The notes beneath the pieces are model-generated. The model was not told the origin of the DNA. It saw only the letters and a list, made by a program, of their open reading frames with translations, and ran no database searches. DNA of 64,000 nt, taken from contig NW_027479022.1 of NCBI RefSeq assembly GCF_051014685.1, forward strand, positions 124,001-188,000, read 5' to 3'. Positions 32,301-48,000 of the stretch are shown here, piece by piece. Made by a program: the position numbers and the translations under genes. The stretch is from Ptiloglossa arizonensis (taxonomy: Eukaryota > Arthropoda > Insecta > Hymenoptera > Colletidae). The first letter of the stretch is position 1. Each line of letters starts with the position of its first letter.

Positions 32301-35300
32301 GTATAATGTATAACGTATAACATGTAACGTGTAGCGTATAACGTACAACGTATAACGTGTAACGTATAACGTATAACGTATAACGTATAACGTATAACGT
32401 ATAACCTATGACGTATAACGTGTAACGTATAACGTATAACGTATAACGTATAACGTATAACGTATAACGTATAACGTATAACGTATAAAGTATAACGTAT
32501 AACGTATAACGTATAACGTATAACGTATAACGTATAACGTATAACGTACAACGTATAACGTACAACGTATACCGTATAACGTATAACGTATAACGTATAA
32601 CGTATAACGTATAACGTATAACGTATAACGTATAACGTATAACGTATAACGTATAACCTATGACGGATAACGTATAACCTATAACGTATAACGTATAACG
32701 TATAACGTATAGCGTACAACGTATAACGTATCACGTATAACGTATTACGAATAACGTATAACGTATGACGTATAACGTATAACGTATAACGTTTAACGTA
32801 TAACGTATAACGTATAACGCATAACGTATAACATGTAATGTATAACGTATAACGTATAATGAATAACGTATAACGTATAACGTATAACGTACAACGTATA
32901 ACGTATCACGTTTAACGTATTACGAATAACGTATAACGTATAAAGTATAACGTATAACGTATAACCTATGACGTATAACGTATAACGTATAACGTATAAC
33001 GTATAACGTATAACGTATAACGTATAACGTATAACCTATGACGTATAACGTGTAACGTATAACGTATAACGTATAACGTATAACGCATAACGTATAACGT
33101 ACAACGTATAACGTACAACGTATACCGTATAACGTATAACGTATAACGTATAACGTATAACGTATAACTTATAGCGTATAACGTATAACGTATAACGTGT
33201 GACGTATAACGTATAACGTATAACGTATAACGTATAACGTATGACGTATAACGTATAACCTATGACGTATAACGTGTAACGTATAACGTATAACGTATAA
33301 CGTATAACGCATAACGTATAACGTACAACGTATAACGTACAACGTATACCGTATAACGTATAACGTATAACGTATAACGTATAACGTATAACTTATAACG
33401 TATAACGTATAACGTATAACGTGTGACGTATAACGTATAACGTATAACGTATAACGTATAACGTATGACGTATAACGTATAACGTATAACGTATAACATA
33501 TAACGTATAACCTATGACGTGTAACGTATAACGTATAACGTATAACGTATAACGTATAACGTATAATGTATAACGTATAACATGTAACGTGTAGCGTATA
33601 ACGTACAACGTATAACGTGTAACGTATAACGTATAACGTATAACGTATAACGTATAACGTATAACCTATGACGTATAACGTGTAACGTATAACGTATAAC
33701 GTATAACGTATAACGTATAACGTATAACGTATAACGTATAACGTATAAAGTATAACGTATAACGTATAACGTATAACGTATAACGTATAACGTATAACGT
33801 ATAACGTACAACGTATAACGTACAACGTATACCGTATAACGTATAACGTATAACGTATAACGTATAACGTATAACGTATAACGTATAACGTATAACGTAT
33901 AACGTATAACGTATAACCTATGACGGATAACGTATAACCTATAACGTACAACGTATAACGTATAACGTATAGCGTACAACGTATAACGTATCACGTATAA
34001 CGTATTACGAATAACGTATAACGTATGACGTATAACGTATAACGTATAACGTTTAACGTATAACGTATAACGTATAACGCATAACGTATAACATGTAATG
34101 TATAACGTATAACGTATAATGAATAACGTATAACGTATAACGTATAACGTACAACGTATAACGTATCACGTTTAACGTATTACGAATAACGTATAACGTA
34201 TAAAGTATAACGTATAACGTATAACCTATGACGTATAACGTATAACGTATAACGTATAACGTATAACGTATAACGTATAACGTATAACGTATAACCTATG
34301 ACGTATAACGTGTAACGTATAACGTATAACGTATAACGTATAACGCATAACGTATAACGTACAACGTATAACGTACAACGTATACCGTATAACGTATAAC
34401 GTATAACGTATAACGTATAACGTATAACGTATAACGTATAACGTATAACGTATAACGTATAACGTATAACCTATGACGTATAACGTGTAACGTATAACGT
34501 ATAACGTATAACGTATAACGTATAACGTATACCGTATAACGTATAACGTATAACGTATAAAGTATAACGTATAACGTATAACGTATAACGTATAACGTAT
34601 AACCTATGACGTATAACGTGTAACGTATAACGTATAACGTATAACGTATAACGCATAACGTATAACGTATAACGTATAAAGTATAACGTATAACGTATAA
34701 CGTATAACGTATAACGTATAACGTATAACGTATAACGTATAACGTACTACGTGTAACGTACAACGTATACCGTATAACGTATAACGTATAACGTATAACG
34801 TATAACGTATAACGTATAACGTATAACGTATAACGTATAACGTATAACGTATAACCTATGACGGATAACGTATAACTTATAACGTATAACGTATAACGTA
34901 TAACGTATAGCGTACAACGTATAACGTATCACGTTTAACGTATTACGAATAACGTATAACGTATAACGTATAACCTATAACGTATAACGTATAACGTATA
35001 ACCTATGACTTATAACGTATAACGTATAACGTATAACGTATAGCGTACAACGTATAACGTACCACGTATAACGTATTACGAATAACGTATAACGTATGAC
35101 GTATAACGTATAACGTATAACGTTTAACGTATAACGTATAACGTATAACGCATAACGTATAACATGTAATGTATAACGTATAACTTATAATGAATAACGT
35201 ATAACGTATAACGTATAACGAACAACGTATAACGTATCACGTTTAACGTATTACGAATAACGTATAACGTATAACGTATAACGTATAACGTATAACGTAT

Positions 35301-36900
35301 AACGTATAACGTATAACGTATAACGTATAACGTATAACGTATAACGTAGAACGTATAACGTATAGCGTATAACGCATAACGTATAACGTATAACGTATAA
35401 CGTATACCGTATAACGTATAACGCATAACGAATAACGTAAAACGTATAACGCATAATGTATAACGTATAACGTATAACGTATAACGTATAACCTATGACG
35501 TATAACGTATAACGTATAACGTATAACTTGTAACGAAAAACGTATAACGAATAACGTAAAAGGTATGACGCATTACATGCTACGTATAACGTATAACGTT
35601 CAACGTATAACCTATGACGTATAACGTATAACTTGTAACGTATAACGTATAACGTATAACGTATAACCTATAACGTATAACGCATAACGTATAACGTATA
35701 ACGTATAACGTATAACGTATAACGTATAACGTATAACGTATAACGTATAACGTATAAAGTATAACGTATAACGTATAACGTATAACGTATAACGTATAAC
35801 GTATAACGTATAACGTATAACGTATAACGTATAACTTATAACGTATAACGTATAACGTATAACGTGTGACGTATAACGTATAACGTATAACGTATAACGT
35901 ATAACGTATGACGTATAACGTATAACGTATAACGTATAACATATAACGTATAACCTATGACGTGTAACGTATAACGTATAACGTATAACGTATAACGTAT
36001 AACGTATAATGTATAACGTATAACATGTAACGTGTAGCGTATAACGTACAACGTATAACGTGTAACGTATAACGTATAACGTATAACGTATAACGTATAA
36101 CGTATAACCTATGACGTATAACGTGTAACGTATAACGTATAACGTATAACGTATAACGTATAACGTATAACGTATAACGTATAACGTATAAAGTATAACG
36201 TATAACGTATAACGTATAACGTATAACGTATAACGTATAACGTATAACGTACAACGTATAACGTACAACGTATACCGTATAACGTATAACGTATAACGTA
36301 TAACGTATAACGTATAACGTATAACGTATAACGTATAACGTATAACGTATAACGTATAACCTATGACGGATAACGTATAACCTATAACGTATAACGTATA
36401 ACGTATAACGTATAGCGTACAACGTATAACGTATCACGTATAACGTATTACGAATAACGTATAACGTATGACGTATAACGTATAACGTATAACGTTTAAC
36501 GTATAACGTATAACGTATAACGCATAACGTATAACATGTAATGTATAACGTATAACGTATAATGAATAACGTATAACGTATAACGTATAACGTACAACGT
36601 ATAACGTATCACGTTTAACGTATTACGAATAACGTATAACGTATAAAGTATAACGTATAACGTATAACCTATGACGTATAACGTATAACGTATAACGTAT
36701 AACGTATAACGTATAACGTATAACGTATAACGTATAACCTATGACGTATAACGTGTAACGTATAACGTATAACGTATAACGTATAACGCATAACGTATAA
36801 CGTACAACGTATAACGTACAACGTATACCGTATAACGTATAACGTATAACGTATAACGTATAACGTATAACGTATAACGTATAACGTATAACGTATAACC
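29400..36900 (+). repeat. Compound HOR, 3,703-3,710 bp, about two copies
   Basis: ACATGTAACGTGTAGCG lies at 29,870, 32,320, 33,580 and 36,023, alternating 2,450, 1,260 and 2,443 bp. Two sub-units therefore make a compound period of 3,710 or 3,703 bp (530 or 529 units). The CATGCTAC boxes at 31,873 and 35,576 are also 3,703 bp apart, with a further one at 29,430. Sub-units alternate in a diagnostic variant: an ACAACGT unit near 30,237 and 33,957 is canonical in the copies near 32,690 and 36,390. That supports the two-part organisation. Confidence 0.85.
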
Positions 36901-39900
36901 TATGACGTATAACGTGTAACGTATAACGTATAACGTATAACGTATAACGTATAACGTATACCGTATAACGTATAACGTATAACGTATAAAGTATAACGTA
37001 TAACGTATAACGTATAACGTATAACTTATAACGTAAAACGCATAACGTATAACGTACAACGTATAACGTACAACGTATACCGTATAACGTATAACGTATA
37101 ACGTATAACGTATAACGTATAACGTATAACGTATAACGTATAACGTATAACGTATAACGTATAACGTATAACGTATAACCTATGACGTATAACGTGTAAC
37201 GTATAACGTATAACGTATAACGTATAACGCATAACGTATAACGTATAACGTATAAAGTATAACGTATAACGTATAACGTATAACGTATAACGTATAACGT
37301 ATAACGTATAACGTACTACGTATAACGTACAACGTATACCGTATAACGTATAACGTATAACGTATAACGTATAACGTATAACGTATAACGTATAACGTAT
37401 AACGTATAACGTATAACGTATAACCTATGACGGATAACGTATAACTTATAACGTATAACGTATAACGTATAACGTATAGCGTACAACGTATAACGTATCA
37501 CGTTTAACGTATTACGAATAACGTATAACGTATAACGTATAACCTATAACGTATAACGTATAACGTATAACCTATGACTTATAACGTATAACGTATAACG
37601 TATAACGTATAGCGTACAACGTATAACGTACCACGTATAACGTATTACGAATAACGTATAACGTATGACGTATAACGTATAACGTATAACGTTTAACGTA
37701 TAACGTATAACGTATAACGCATAACGTATAACATGTAATGTATAACGTATAACTTATAATGAATAACGTATAACGTATAACGTATAACGTACAACGTATA
37801 ACGTATCACGTTTAACGTATTACGAATAACGTATAACGTATAACGTATAACCTATAACGTATAACGTATAACGTATAACCTATGACTTATAACGTATAAC
37901 GTATAACGTATAACGTATAGCGTACAACGTATAACGTACCACGTATAACGTATTACGAATAACGTATAACGTATGACGTATAACGTATAAAGTATAACGT
38001 TTAACGTATAACGTGTAACGTATAACGTATAACGTATAACATGTAATGTATAACGTATAACGTATAATGAATAACGTATAACGTATAACGTATAACGTAC
38101 AACGTATAACGTATAACGTATAACGTATAACGTATAACGTATAACGTATAACGTACAACGTATAACGTACAACGTATACCGTATAACGTATAACGTATAA
38201 CGTATAACGTATAACGTATAACGTATAACGTATAACGTATAACATATAACGTATAACGTATGACGTATAACGTATAACGTATAACGTTTAACGTATAACG
38301 TATAACGTATAACGTATAGCGAACAACGTATAACATATCACGTATAACGTATTACGAATAACGTATAACGTATAACGTATAACCCATGACGTATATCGTA
38401 CAACGTATAACGTATAACGTATAACGTATAACGTATAACGTATAACGTATAACCTATGACGTATAACGTGTAACGTATAACGTATAACGTATAACGTATA
38501 ACGTATAACGTATAACGTATAACGTATAACGTATAACGTATAAAGTATAACGTATAACGTATAATGTATAACGTATAACGTATAACGTATAACCCATGAC
38601 GTATAACGTATAACGTATAACGTATAACGTATAACGTATAACGTATAACGTATAACGTATAACGTATAACGTATAACGTATAACGTATAACCTATGACGT
38701 ATAACGTGTAACGTATAACGTATAACGTATAACGTATAACGTATAACGTATAACGTATAACGTATAACGTATAAAGTATAACGTATAACGTATAACGTAT
38801 AACGTATAACGTATAACGTATAACCCATGACGTATAACGTATAACGTATAACGCATAACGTATAACGCATAACGTATAACGTATAACGTATAACCCATGA
38901 CGTATAACGTATAACGTATAACGTATAACGTATAACGTATAACGTATAACGTATAACGTATAACGTATAACGTATAACCTATGACGTATAACGTGTAACG
39001 TATAACGTATAACGTATAACGTATAACGTATAACGTATAACGTATAACGTATAACGTATAAAGTATAACGTATAACGTATAACGTATAACGTATAACGTA
39101 TAACGTATAACGTATAACGTATAACGTATAACGTATAACGTGTAACGTATAACCTATGACGTATAACGTATAACGTATAACGTATAACGTATAACGTATA
39201 ACGTATAACGTATAACGTATAACGTATAACGTATAACGTATAACGTATAAAGTATAACGTATAACGTATAACGTATAACGTATAACGTACAACGTATAAC
39301 GTATAACGTATAACGTATAACGTATAACGTATAACGTATAACGTATAACGTATAACGTATAACGTATAACGTATAACGTATGACGTATAACGTATGACGT
39401 ATAACGTATAATGTATAACGTATAACGTATAACGTATAACGTATAACGTATAACATGTAATGTATAACGTATAACGTATAATGTATAACGTATAACGTAT
39501 AACGTATAACGTAAAACGTATAACGAATAACGTATAACGTATAACGTATAACGTATAACGTATAACGTATAACGTATAAAGTATAACGTATAACGTATAA
39601 CGTATAACGTATAACGTACAACGTATAACGTATAACGTATAACGTATAACGTATAACGTATAACGTATAACGTATAACGTATAACGTATAACGTATAACG
39701 TATAACGTATGACGTATAACGTATGACGTATAACGTATAACGTATAACGTATAACGTATAACGTATAACGTATAACGTATAACGTATCACGTATAACGTA
39801 TAACGTATAACGTGTAACGTATAACGTATAACGTATAACGTATAACATGTAATGTATAACGTATAACGTATAATGTATAACGTATAACGTATAACGTATA

Positions 39901-41616
39901 ACGTAAAACGTATAACGAATAACGTATAACGTATAAAGTATAACGTATAACGTATAACGTATAACGTATAAAGTATAACGTATAACGTATAACGTATAAC
40001 GTATAACGTATAACGTATAATGTATAACGTATAACGTATAACGTATAACGTATAATGTATAACGTATAACATGTAATGTATAACGTATAACGTATAACGT
40101 ATAACGTATAACGTATAACGTATAACGTATAACGTATAACGTATAACGTATAACGTATAACGTATAACGTATAACGTATAACGTATAACGTATAACGTAT
40201 AACGTATAACGTATAACGTATAACATGTAATGTATAACGTATAACGTATAATGTATAACGTATAACGTATAACGTATAACGTACAACGTATAACGTATAA
40301 CGTATAACGTATAACGTATAACGTATAACATGTAATGTATAACGTATAACGTATAATGTATAACGTATAACGTATAACGTATAACGTACAACGTATAACG
40401 AATAACGTATAACGTATAACGTATAACGTATAACGTATAACGTATAACGTATAACGTATAACGTATAATGTATAACGTATAACATGTAATGTATAACGTA
40501 TAACGTATAACGTATAACGTATAACGTATAACGTATAACGTATAACGTATAACGTATAACGTATAACGTATAACGTATAACGTATAACGTATAACGTATA
40601 ACGTATAACGTATAACGTATAACGTATAACGTATAACGTATAACGTATAACGTATAACGTATAACGTATAACGTATAACATGTAATGTATAACGTATAAC
40701 GTATAATGTATAACGTATAACGTATAACGTATAACGTATAACGTATAACGTATAACGTATAACGTATAACGTATAACCTATGACGTATAACGTGTAACGT
40801 ATAACGTATAACGTATAACGTATAACGTATAACGTATAACGTATAACGTATAACGTATAAAGTATAACGTATAACGTATAACGTATAACGTATAACGTAT
40901 AACGTATAACGTATAACGTATAACGTATAACGTATAACGTGTAACGTATAACCTATGACGTATAACGTATAACGTATAACGTATAACGTATAACGTATAA
41001 CGTATAACGTATAACGTATAACGTATAACGTATAACGTATAATGTATAAAGTATAACGTATAACGTATAACGTATAACGTATAACGTATAACGTATAACA
41101 TGTAATGTATAACGTATAACGTATAATGTATAACGTATAACGTATAACGTATAACGTACAACGTATAACGAATAACGTATAACGTATAACGTATAACGTA
41201 TAACGTATAACGTATAACGTATAACGTATAACGTATAATGTATAACGTATAACATGTAATGTATAACGTATAACGTATAACGTATAACGTATAACGTATA
41301 ACGTATAACGTATAACGTATAACGTATAACGTATAACGTATAACGTATAACGTATAACGTATAACGTATAACGTATAACGTATAACGTATAACGTATAAC
41401 GTATAACGTATAACGTATAACGTATAACGTATAACGTATAACGTATAACGTATAACATGTAATGTATAACGTATAACGTATAATGTATAACGTATAACGT
41501 ATAACGTATAACGTACAACGTATAACGAATAACGTATAACGTATAACGTATAACGTATAACGTATAACGTATACGTATAAAGTATAACGTATAACGTATA
41601 ACGTATAACGTATAAC
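35250..41616 (+). repeat. Left arm of a mirrored (inverted) satellite segment
   Basis: The reverse complement of this segment recurs on the other side of the gap with nearly the same order and spacing of variant units. Paired coordinates sum to about 91,000-91,014 between 35.25 and 40.5 kb. Examples are CATGCTAC ending at 35,583 with GTAGCATG starting at 55,431, the end of the 160-residue open frame at 36,437 with its partner's start at 54,577, and the clusters ending at 38,898 and 39,621 with those starting at 52,109 and 51,379. Nearest the gap the sum drops to 89,726-89,733, because the right arm has about 1.27 kb more. A 6-bp unit (ATACGT) at 41,571-41,576 is also mirrored. Confidence 0.9.
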
Positions 41617-41716
41617 NNNNNNNNNNNNNNNNNNNNNNNNNNNNNNNNNNNNNNNNNNNNNNNNNNNNNNNNNNNNNNNNNNNNNNNNNNNNNNNNNNNN
41701 NNNNNNNNNNNNNNNN
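41617..41716. other. Assembly gap, 100 N
   Basis: Exactly 100 unknown bases. A round 100-N run is the usual placeholder for a scaffold join of unknown size. The satellite orientation is opposite on the two sides, so the join may be a scaffolding inversion rather than true adjacency. Confidence 0.99.
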
Positions 41717-44530
41717 GTTTTACGTATTTACGTTATACAGTTATACTGTTATTACGTTATTACGTTATACGTTAATATCGTAATTACGGTTCATACGTTT
41801 TACGTTTACGTTAACGTTATACGTTATACGTTATACGTTATTACGTTATACGTTAATACGTTATACGTTATAGAATATACGTTATAAGGTTATACTGTTT
41901 TACCTTATACGTTATACGTTATAAGTTATACGTTATACGTTATACGTTATACGTTTATACGTTACTTACGTTATACGTTATACGGTTATACGTTATACGT
42001 TATAACGTTTACTACGTTTATACGTTATACGTTATTCGTTTCTACGTTATACGTTGTACGTTATACGTTATTACGTTATACGTTATACTTTATAGTACTT
42101 TATACGTTATACGTTATACGTTATACGTTGATACGTTACTACGTTATACGTTTATACGTATACGTTATACGTTATACGTTATACCGTTATACGTTATTCG
42201 TTTTACGTTATACGTTTATACGTTATACGTTATACTTATACGTTATACATAATACGTTATAGGTTATACGTTATACGTTATTACGTTATACGTTTATACG
42301 TTATACGTTATACGTTACTACGTTATACGTTATACGTTTTACGTTATACGTTATACGTTATACGTTATACGTTATACTTTATACGTTTATACGTTTATAC
42401 GTTATACGTTATACGTTATACGTTTATACGTTATACGTTATACGTTATAAGTTATACGGTTATACGTTATACGTTATACGTTTTTACGTTATACGTTATA
42501 CGTTATACGTGCTACGTTAATACGTTATACGTTATACGTTATACGTTATACGTTTATACGTTATACGTTTATAGAATATACGTTATAGGTTATACGTTGT
42601 ACGTTATACGTTATACGTATACTTTACTACGTTATACGTTATTACGTTATACGTTATACGTTATAACTACCCAATAATATACAATACGTTATTACCGATT
42701 ACGTTATACGTTATACCGTTATACGTTATACGTTAACGTTATACGTATATACGTTATACGTTATACGTCATTTACGTTATACGTTATACGTTATACGTTA
42801 TACGTTTTACGTTATACGTTATAACGTTATACGTTATACGTTATACGTTATACGTTATACGTTATACGTTATACCGTTATACGTTTATACGTTTTACGTT
42901 ATTCGTTTATACGTTATACGTTACACGTTAAACGTTATAGTTATACGTCATACGATATACGTTATACGTTATATGTTACACGTTATACGTTATACGTTAC
43001 ACGTTCTACGTTATACGTTACACGTTATACGTTATACGTTATAACGTTATACGTCATAAGTTATACGGTTACTACGTTATACGTTATACGTTATACGTGT
43101 TACGTTATACGTTATACGTTATACGTTGGACGTTAACGTTATACGTTATACGTTATACGTTATACGTTTATACGTTATACGTTATACGTGTATAGAAATA
43201 CGTTATAGGTTATACGTTGTCGTTAATACGTTATTACGTTATAAGTTTATCGTTATACGTTTTACGTTATACGTTTATAAGTTATACGTATTACGTTTGT
43301 TATACGTTATACGTTATACGTTATACGTTTATACGTTATTACGTTATACGTATCGTCATAACGTCATACGTATACGTTATACGTTATACGTAATACGTTA
43401 TACGTTATACGTTATACGTTATACGTTATACGTTACTTATACGTGTTTCGTGATACGTTGTAACGTTATACGTTATACGTTTTATACGTCTATACGTTTT
43501 ATACGTTATGACATTACATTTTATACGTTATAGCTTATACGTTATACGTTGTATACGTTATACGTTATACGTTAACGTTATACGTTATACGTTATACGTT
43601 ATACGTTAATACGTTATTACGTTTATACGTTTACGTATACTTATACGTTATACGTTATACGTTATACGTTATACGTTATACGTATACGTTATAGTTTTAT
43701 ACGTTATACGTTATACGTTATACGTTATACGTTACACGTATACGTCATAGGTTTATTACGTTAATACGTTATACGTTATACGTTATACGTATACGTTATA
43801 CGTTATACGATTATACGTTATACGTCATATGTTATACGTTATACGTTATACGTTATGCGTTATACGTTTATACGTTATACGTTAAACGTTACACGTTATA
43901 CGTTATACGTTATACGTTATGCGTTATACGTTATACGTTGTTAGTTATACGTTATACGGTATACGTTATACGTTGTACGTTACATGTTTATACGTATACC
44001 GTTATACGTTATACGATATACGTTATACGTTATACGTTAAACGTTATACGTTATACGTTGTACGTTATACACTACACGTTACATGTTATACGTTTTTATA
44101 CATTATACGTTATAACGTTATACGTTATACGTTATACGTTATACGTTATACGTTATACGTCATAGAGTTATACGTTATATGTATACGTTATACGCTATAC
44201 GTTATACGTCATACGTTATACGTTATACGTTATACGTTATACGTTATACGTTATACGTTATTTACGTTATACGTTATACGTTATTACGTTATACGTTATA
44301 CGTTATACGTTATACTCGTATACGTTATACGTTATACGTTATACGTTATACGTTATACTGTTATACGTTATTACGTTATACCCTTATACGTTATAGTATA
44401 CGTTATACGTTATACGTTATACGTTATACTTATACGTTATTACGTTATACGTTTATCGTTAGACGTTATACGTTATACGTTATACTTATTTGTTATACGT
44501 TATACGTTATACGTTATAGTTATACGTTAT
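41717..44530 (-). repeat. Indel-rich, low-register satellite beside the gap
   Basis: Here the heptamer register is broken dozens of times by single-base gains and losses. Examples are extra T in GTTTATACG, GTTATTACG and CGTTTTACG contexts, lost bases giving GTATACG, and inserted C or G as in GTTATACCGTTATACG. The register becomes regular again after about 44,530. The contrast with three indels in 41.6 kb on the left, and the position at a contig end, make uncorrected long-read error or low coverage the likeliest cause. A decayed array edge is the alternative. Confidence 0.85.
42664..42702. other. Short non-canonical island in the satellite
   Basis: About 39 bp that do not parse as one-substitution heptamers. 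It includes AACTACCCAATAATATACAA followed by a partly recognisable TACGTTATTACCGATTACG. It sits inside the indel-rich zone next to the gap, so it may simply be a cluster of read errors. It is too short and too AT-rich to assign to any element. Confidence 0.55.
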
Positions 44531-44599
44531 ACGTTATACGTTATACTTTACAAGATATACGTTATACGTCATAGGTTATACGTTGAACGTTATACGTTA

Positions 44600-47500
44600 T
44601 ACGTAGCATGTAATGCGACATACGTTTTTTGTTATTCGTTGTACGTTTTTCGTTACAAGTTATACGTTATACGTTATACGTTATACGTTATACGTCATAG
44701 GTTGTACGTTATACGTTATACGTTATACGTTATACATTATGCGTTATACGTTTTCCGTTATTCGTTATACGTTATACGTTATACGATATACGTTATACGT
44801 TATACGTTATACGTTATACGTTATACGTTATACGTTATACGTTATACGTTATACGTTATACGTCATAGGTTATACGTTATACGTTATACGTTATGCGTTA
44901 TACGTTATACGTTATACGTTATACGTTATGCGTTATACGTTGTACGATATTCGTTATACGTTATACGTTATTAGTTATACGTTATGCGGTATACGTTATA
45001 CGTTGTACGTTACATGTTATACGGCATAGGTTATACGTTGAACGTTATACGTTATATGTAGTATGTAATGCGTCATACGTTTTACGATATTCGTTATACG
45101 TCTTTCGTTACAAGTTATACGTTATACGTTATACGTTATACGTTATACGTGATAGGTTATACGTTATACGTTATACGTTATACGTTATACGTTATACATT
45201 ATACGTTATACGTTATACGTTATACGTTATACGTTATACGTTATACGTTATACGTTATACGTTATACGTTATACGTTATACGTTATACGTTATACGTTAT
45301 ACGTTATACGTTATACGTTATTCGTTATACGTTATACGTTATACGTTATACGTTATACGTTATACGTTATACGTTATACGTTATGCGTTATACGTTATAC
45401 GTTATACGTTATACGTTATGCGTTATACGTTGTACGATATTCGTTATACGTTATACGTTATTAGTTGTACGTTATACGTTATACGTTATACGTTATACGT
45501 TTTGCGTTTTACGTTATTCGTTATATGTTATACGTTATACGATATACGTTATACGTTATACGTTATACGTTTTACGTTATGCGTTATACGTTCTACGATA
45601 TTCGTTATACGTTATACGTTATACGTTATACGCTATACATTATACGTTATACATTACATGTTATACGTTAAACGTTATACGTTATACGTTATACGTTATA
45701 CGTTATACGTTATACGTTATATGCTATACGTTACATGTTATACGTTCTACATTATACGTCATACGTTATACGTTATACGTTATACGTTATACGTTATACG
45801 TTATACGTCATACGTTATACGTTATATGTTATACGTTATACGTTATACGTTATACGTCATACGTTATACGTTATACGTTATACGTTATACGTTATACGTT
45901 ATACGTTATACGTTATACGTTATACGTTTTACGTTATACGTTATACGTTATACGTTATACGTTATACGTTATACGTTATACTTTATACGTTATACGTTAT
46001 ACGTTATACGTTATACGTTATACGTTATACTTTATACGTTATACGTTATACGTTATAGGTTATACGTTATACGTTATACGTTATACGTTACAAGTTATAC
46101 GTTATACGTTATACGTTATACGTTACAAGTTATACGTTATACGTCATAGGTTACACGTTGAACGTTATACGTTATACGTAGCATGTAATGCGTCATACGT
46201 TATACGTTATACGTCATACGTTATACGTTATATGTTATACGTTATACGTTATACGTTATACGTCATACGTTATACGTTATACGTTATACGTTTTACGTTA
46301 TACGTTATACGTTATACGTTATACGTTATACGTTATACGTTATACATTATACGTTATACGTTATACGTTATACGTTATACGTTATACTTTATACGTTATA
46401 CGTTATACGTTATAGGTTATACGTTATACGTTATACGTTATACGTTACAAGTTATACGTTATACGTTATACGTTATACGTTACAAGTTATACGTTATACG
46501 TTATACGTCATGCGTTATACGTTATACGTTATACGTTATATGTTATACGTTATACGTTATGCGTTATACGTTGTACGATATTCGTTATACGTTATACGTT
46601 ATTAGTTATACGTTATACGGTATACGTTATACGTTGTACGTTACATGTTATACGTCATAGGTTATACGTTGAACGTTATACGTTATACGTAGTATGTAAT
46701 GCGTCATACGTTTTACGTTATTCGTTATACGTATTTCGTTACAAGTTATACGTTATACGTTATACGTTATACGTCATAGGTTATACGTTATACGTTATAC
46801 GTTATACGTTACACGTTATACGTTATACGTTATACGTTATACGTAATACGTTATACGTCATACGTTATACGTTATACGTTATACGTTATACGTTATACGT
46901 TATACGTTATACGTTATACGTTATACGTTATACGTTATACGTTATACGTTATACGTTATACGTTATACGTTATACGTTATACGTTATACGTTATACTTTA
47001 TACGTTATACGTTATACGTTATACGTTATACGTTATACGTTATACGTTATTCGTTATACGTTGTACGTTATACGTTATACGTTATACGTTATACATTATA
47101 CGTTATACGTTATACATTACATGTTATACGTTATACGTTATACGTTATACGTTATACGTTATACGTTATGTGTTATACGTTATACGTTATACGTTATACG
47201 TTATACGTTATACGTCATACGTTATACGTTATACGTTATACGTTATACGTTATACGTTATTCGTTATACGTTATACGTTATACGTTTTACGTTATACGTT
47301 ATACGTTATACGTTATACGTTATACGTTATACGTTATACTTTATACGTTATACGTTATACGTTATACGTTATACGTTATACTTTATACGTTATACGTTAT
47401 ACGTTATAGGTTATACGTTATACGTTATACGTTATACGTTACAAGTTATACGTTATACGTTATACGTTATACGTTACAAGTTATACGTTATACGTCATAG

Positions 47501-48000
47501 GTTACACGTTGAACGTTATACGTTATACGTAGCATGTAATGCGTCATACGTTTTACGTTATTCGTTATACGTTTTTCGTTACAAGTTATACGGTATACGT
47601 TATATGTTATACGTCATAAGTTATACGTTATACGTTATACGTTATGCGTTATACGTTATACGTTATACGTTATATGTTATACGTTATACGTTATGCGTTA
47701 TACGTTGTACGATATTCGTTATACGTTATACGTTATTAGTTATACGTTATACGGTATACGTTATACGTTGTACGTTACATGTTATACGTCATAGGTTATA
47801 CGTTGAACGTTATACGTTATACGTAGTATGTAATGCGTCATACGTTTTACGTTATTCGTTATACGTATTTCGTTACAAGTTATACGTTATACGTTATACG
47901 TTATACGTCATAGGTTATACGTTATACGTTATACGTTATACGTTACACGTTATACGTTATACGTTATACGTTATACGTAATACGTTACACGTCATACGTT
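44600..48000 (-). repeat. Bipartite HOR with alternating GTAGCATG / GTAGTATG boxes
   Basis: A strongly diverged box beginning GTAGCATGTAATGCG occurs in two alleles that strictly alternate: C-type at 44,603, 46,178 and 47,529, and T-type (GTAGTATG) at 45,058, 46,689 and 47,823. Same-type spacings are 1,575 and 1,351 bp, and 1,631 and 1,134 bp, all multiples of 7. Each box follows a CGTTGAACG unit and precedes TACGTTTTACG-like or TTTCGTTACAAG units. This indicates three copies of a two-part HOR with shrinking length towards the right. Its counterpart was not found next to the gap on the left, where the array stops at 41,616. Confidence 0.8.

Larger units (their letters stand above)
1..41616 (+). 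repeat. 7-bp satellite array, ATAACGT orientation
   Basis: Continuous tandem array of the heptamer ATAACGT read on the + strand. Most units are canonical. The rest mostly carry one substitution, for example ATAAAGT, ATAACCT, ATGACGT, ACAACGT, ATAATGT, ATAACAT, ATTACGT or GTAACGT. The 7-bp register is kept almost perfectly: I found only three 1-bp indels in this part (about 20,171, 21,013 and 41,571). Each unit holds one CpG inside a self-complementary ACGT tetramer and is 2/7 G/C. No non-satellite insert, transposon or gene was seen anywhere in the block. Stretches without a separate entry hold only this satellite. The function is unknown; structural heterochromatin is the usual role of such arrays and is an inference here. 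Confidence 0.98.

Noticed and set aside
1..41616. Novel solenoid or repeat-protein family (LYVIRYT repeats)
   Set aside because: The periodicity is at the DNA level, with the same peptide in three frames and strand preference flipping with array orientation across the gap. A selected protein would not show this.
42664..42702. Remnant of a mobile element
   Set aside because: It is too short, has no terminal repeats or target duplication that can be recognised, and lies in a zone full of likely read errors.
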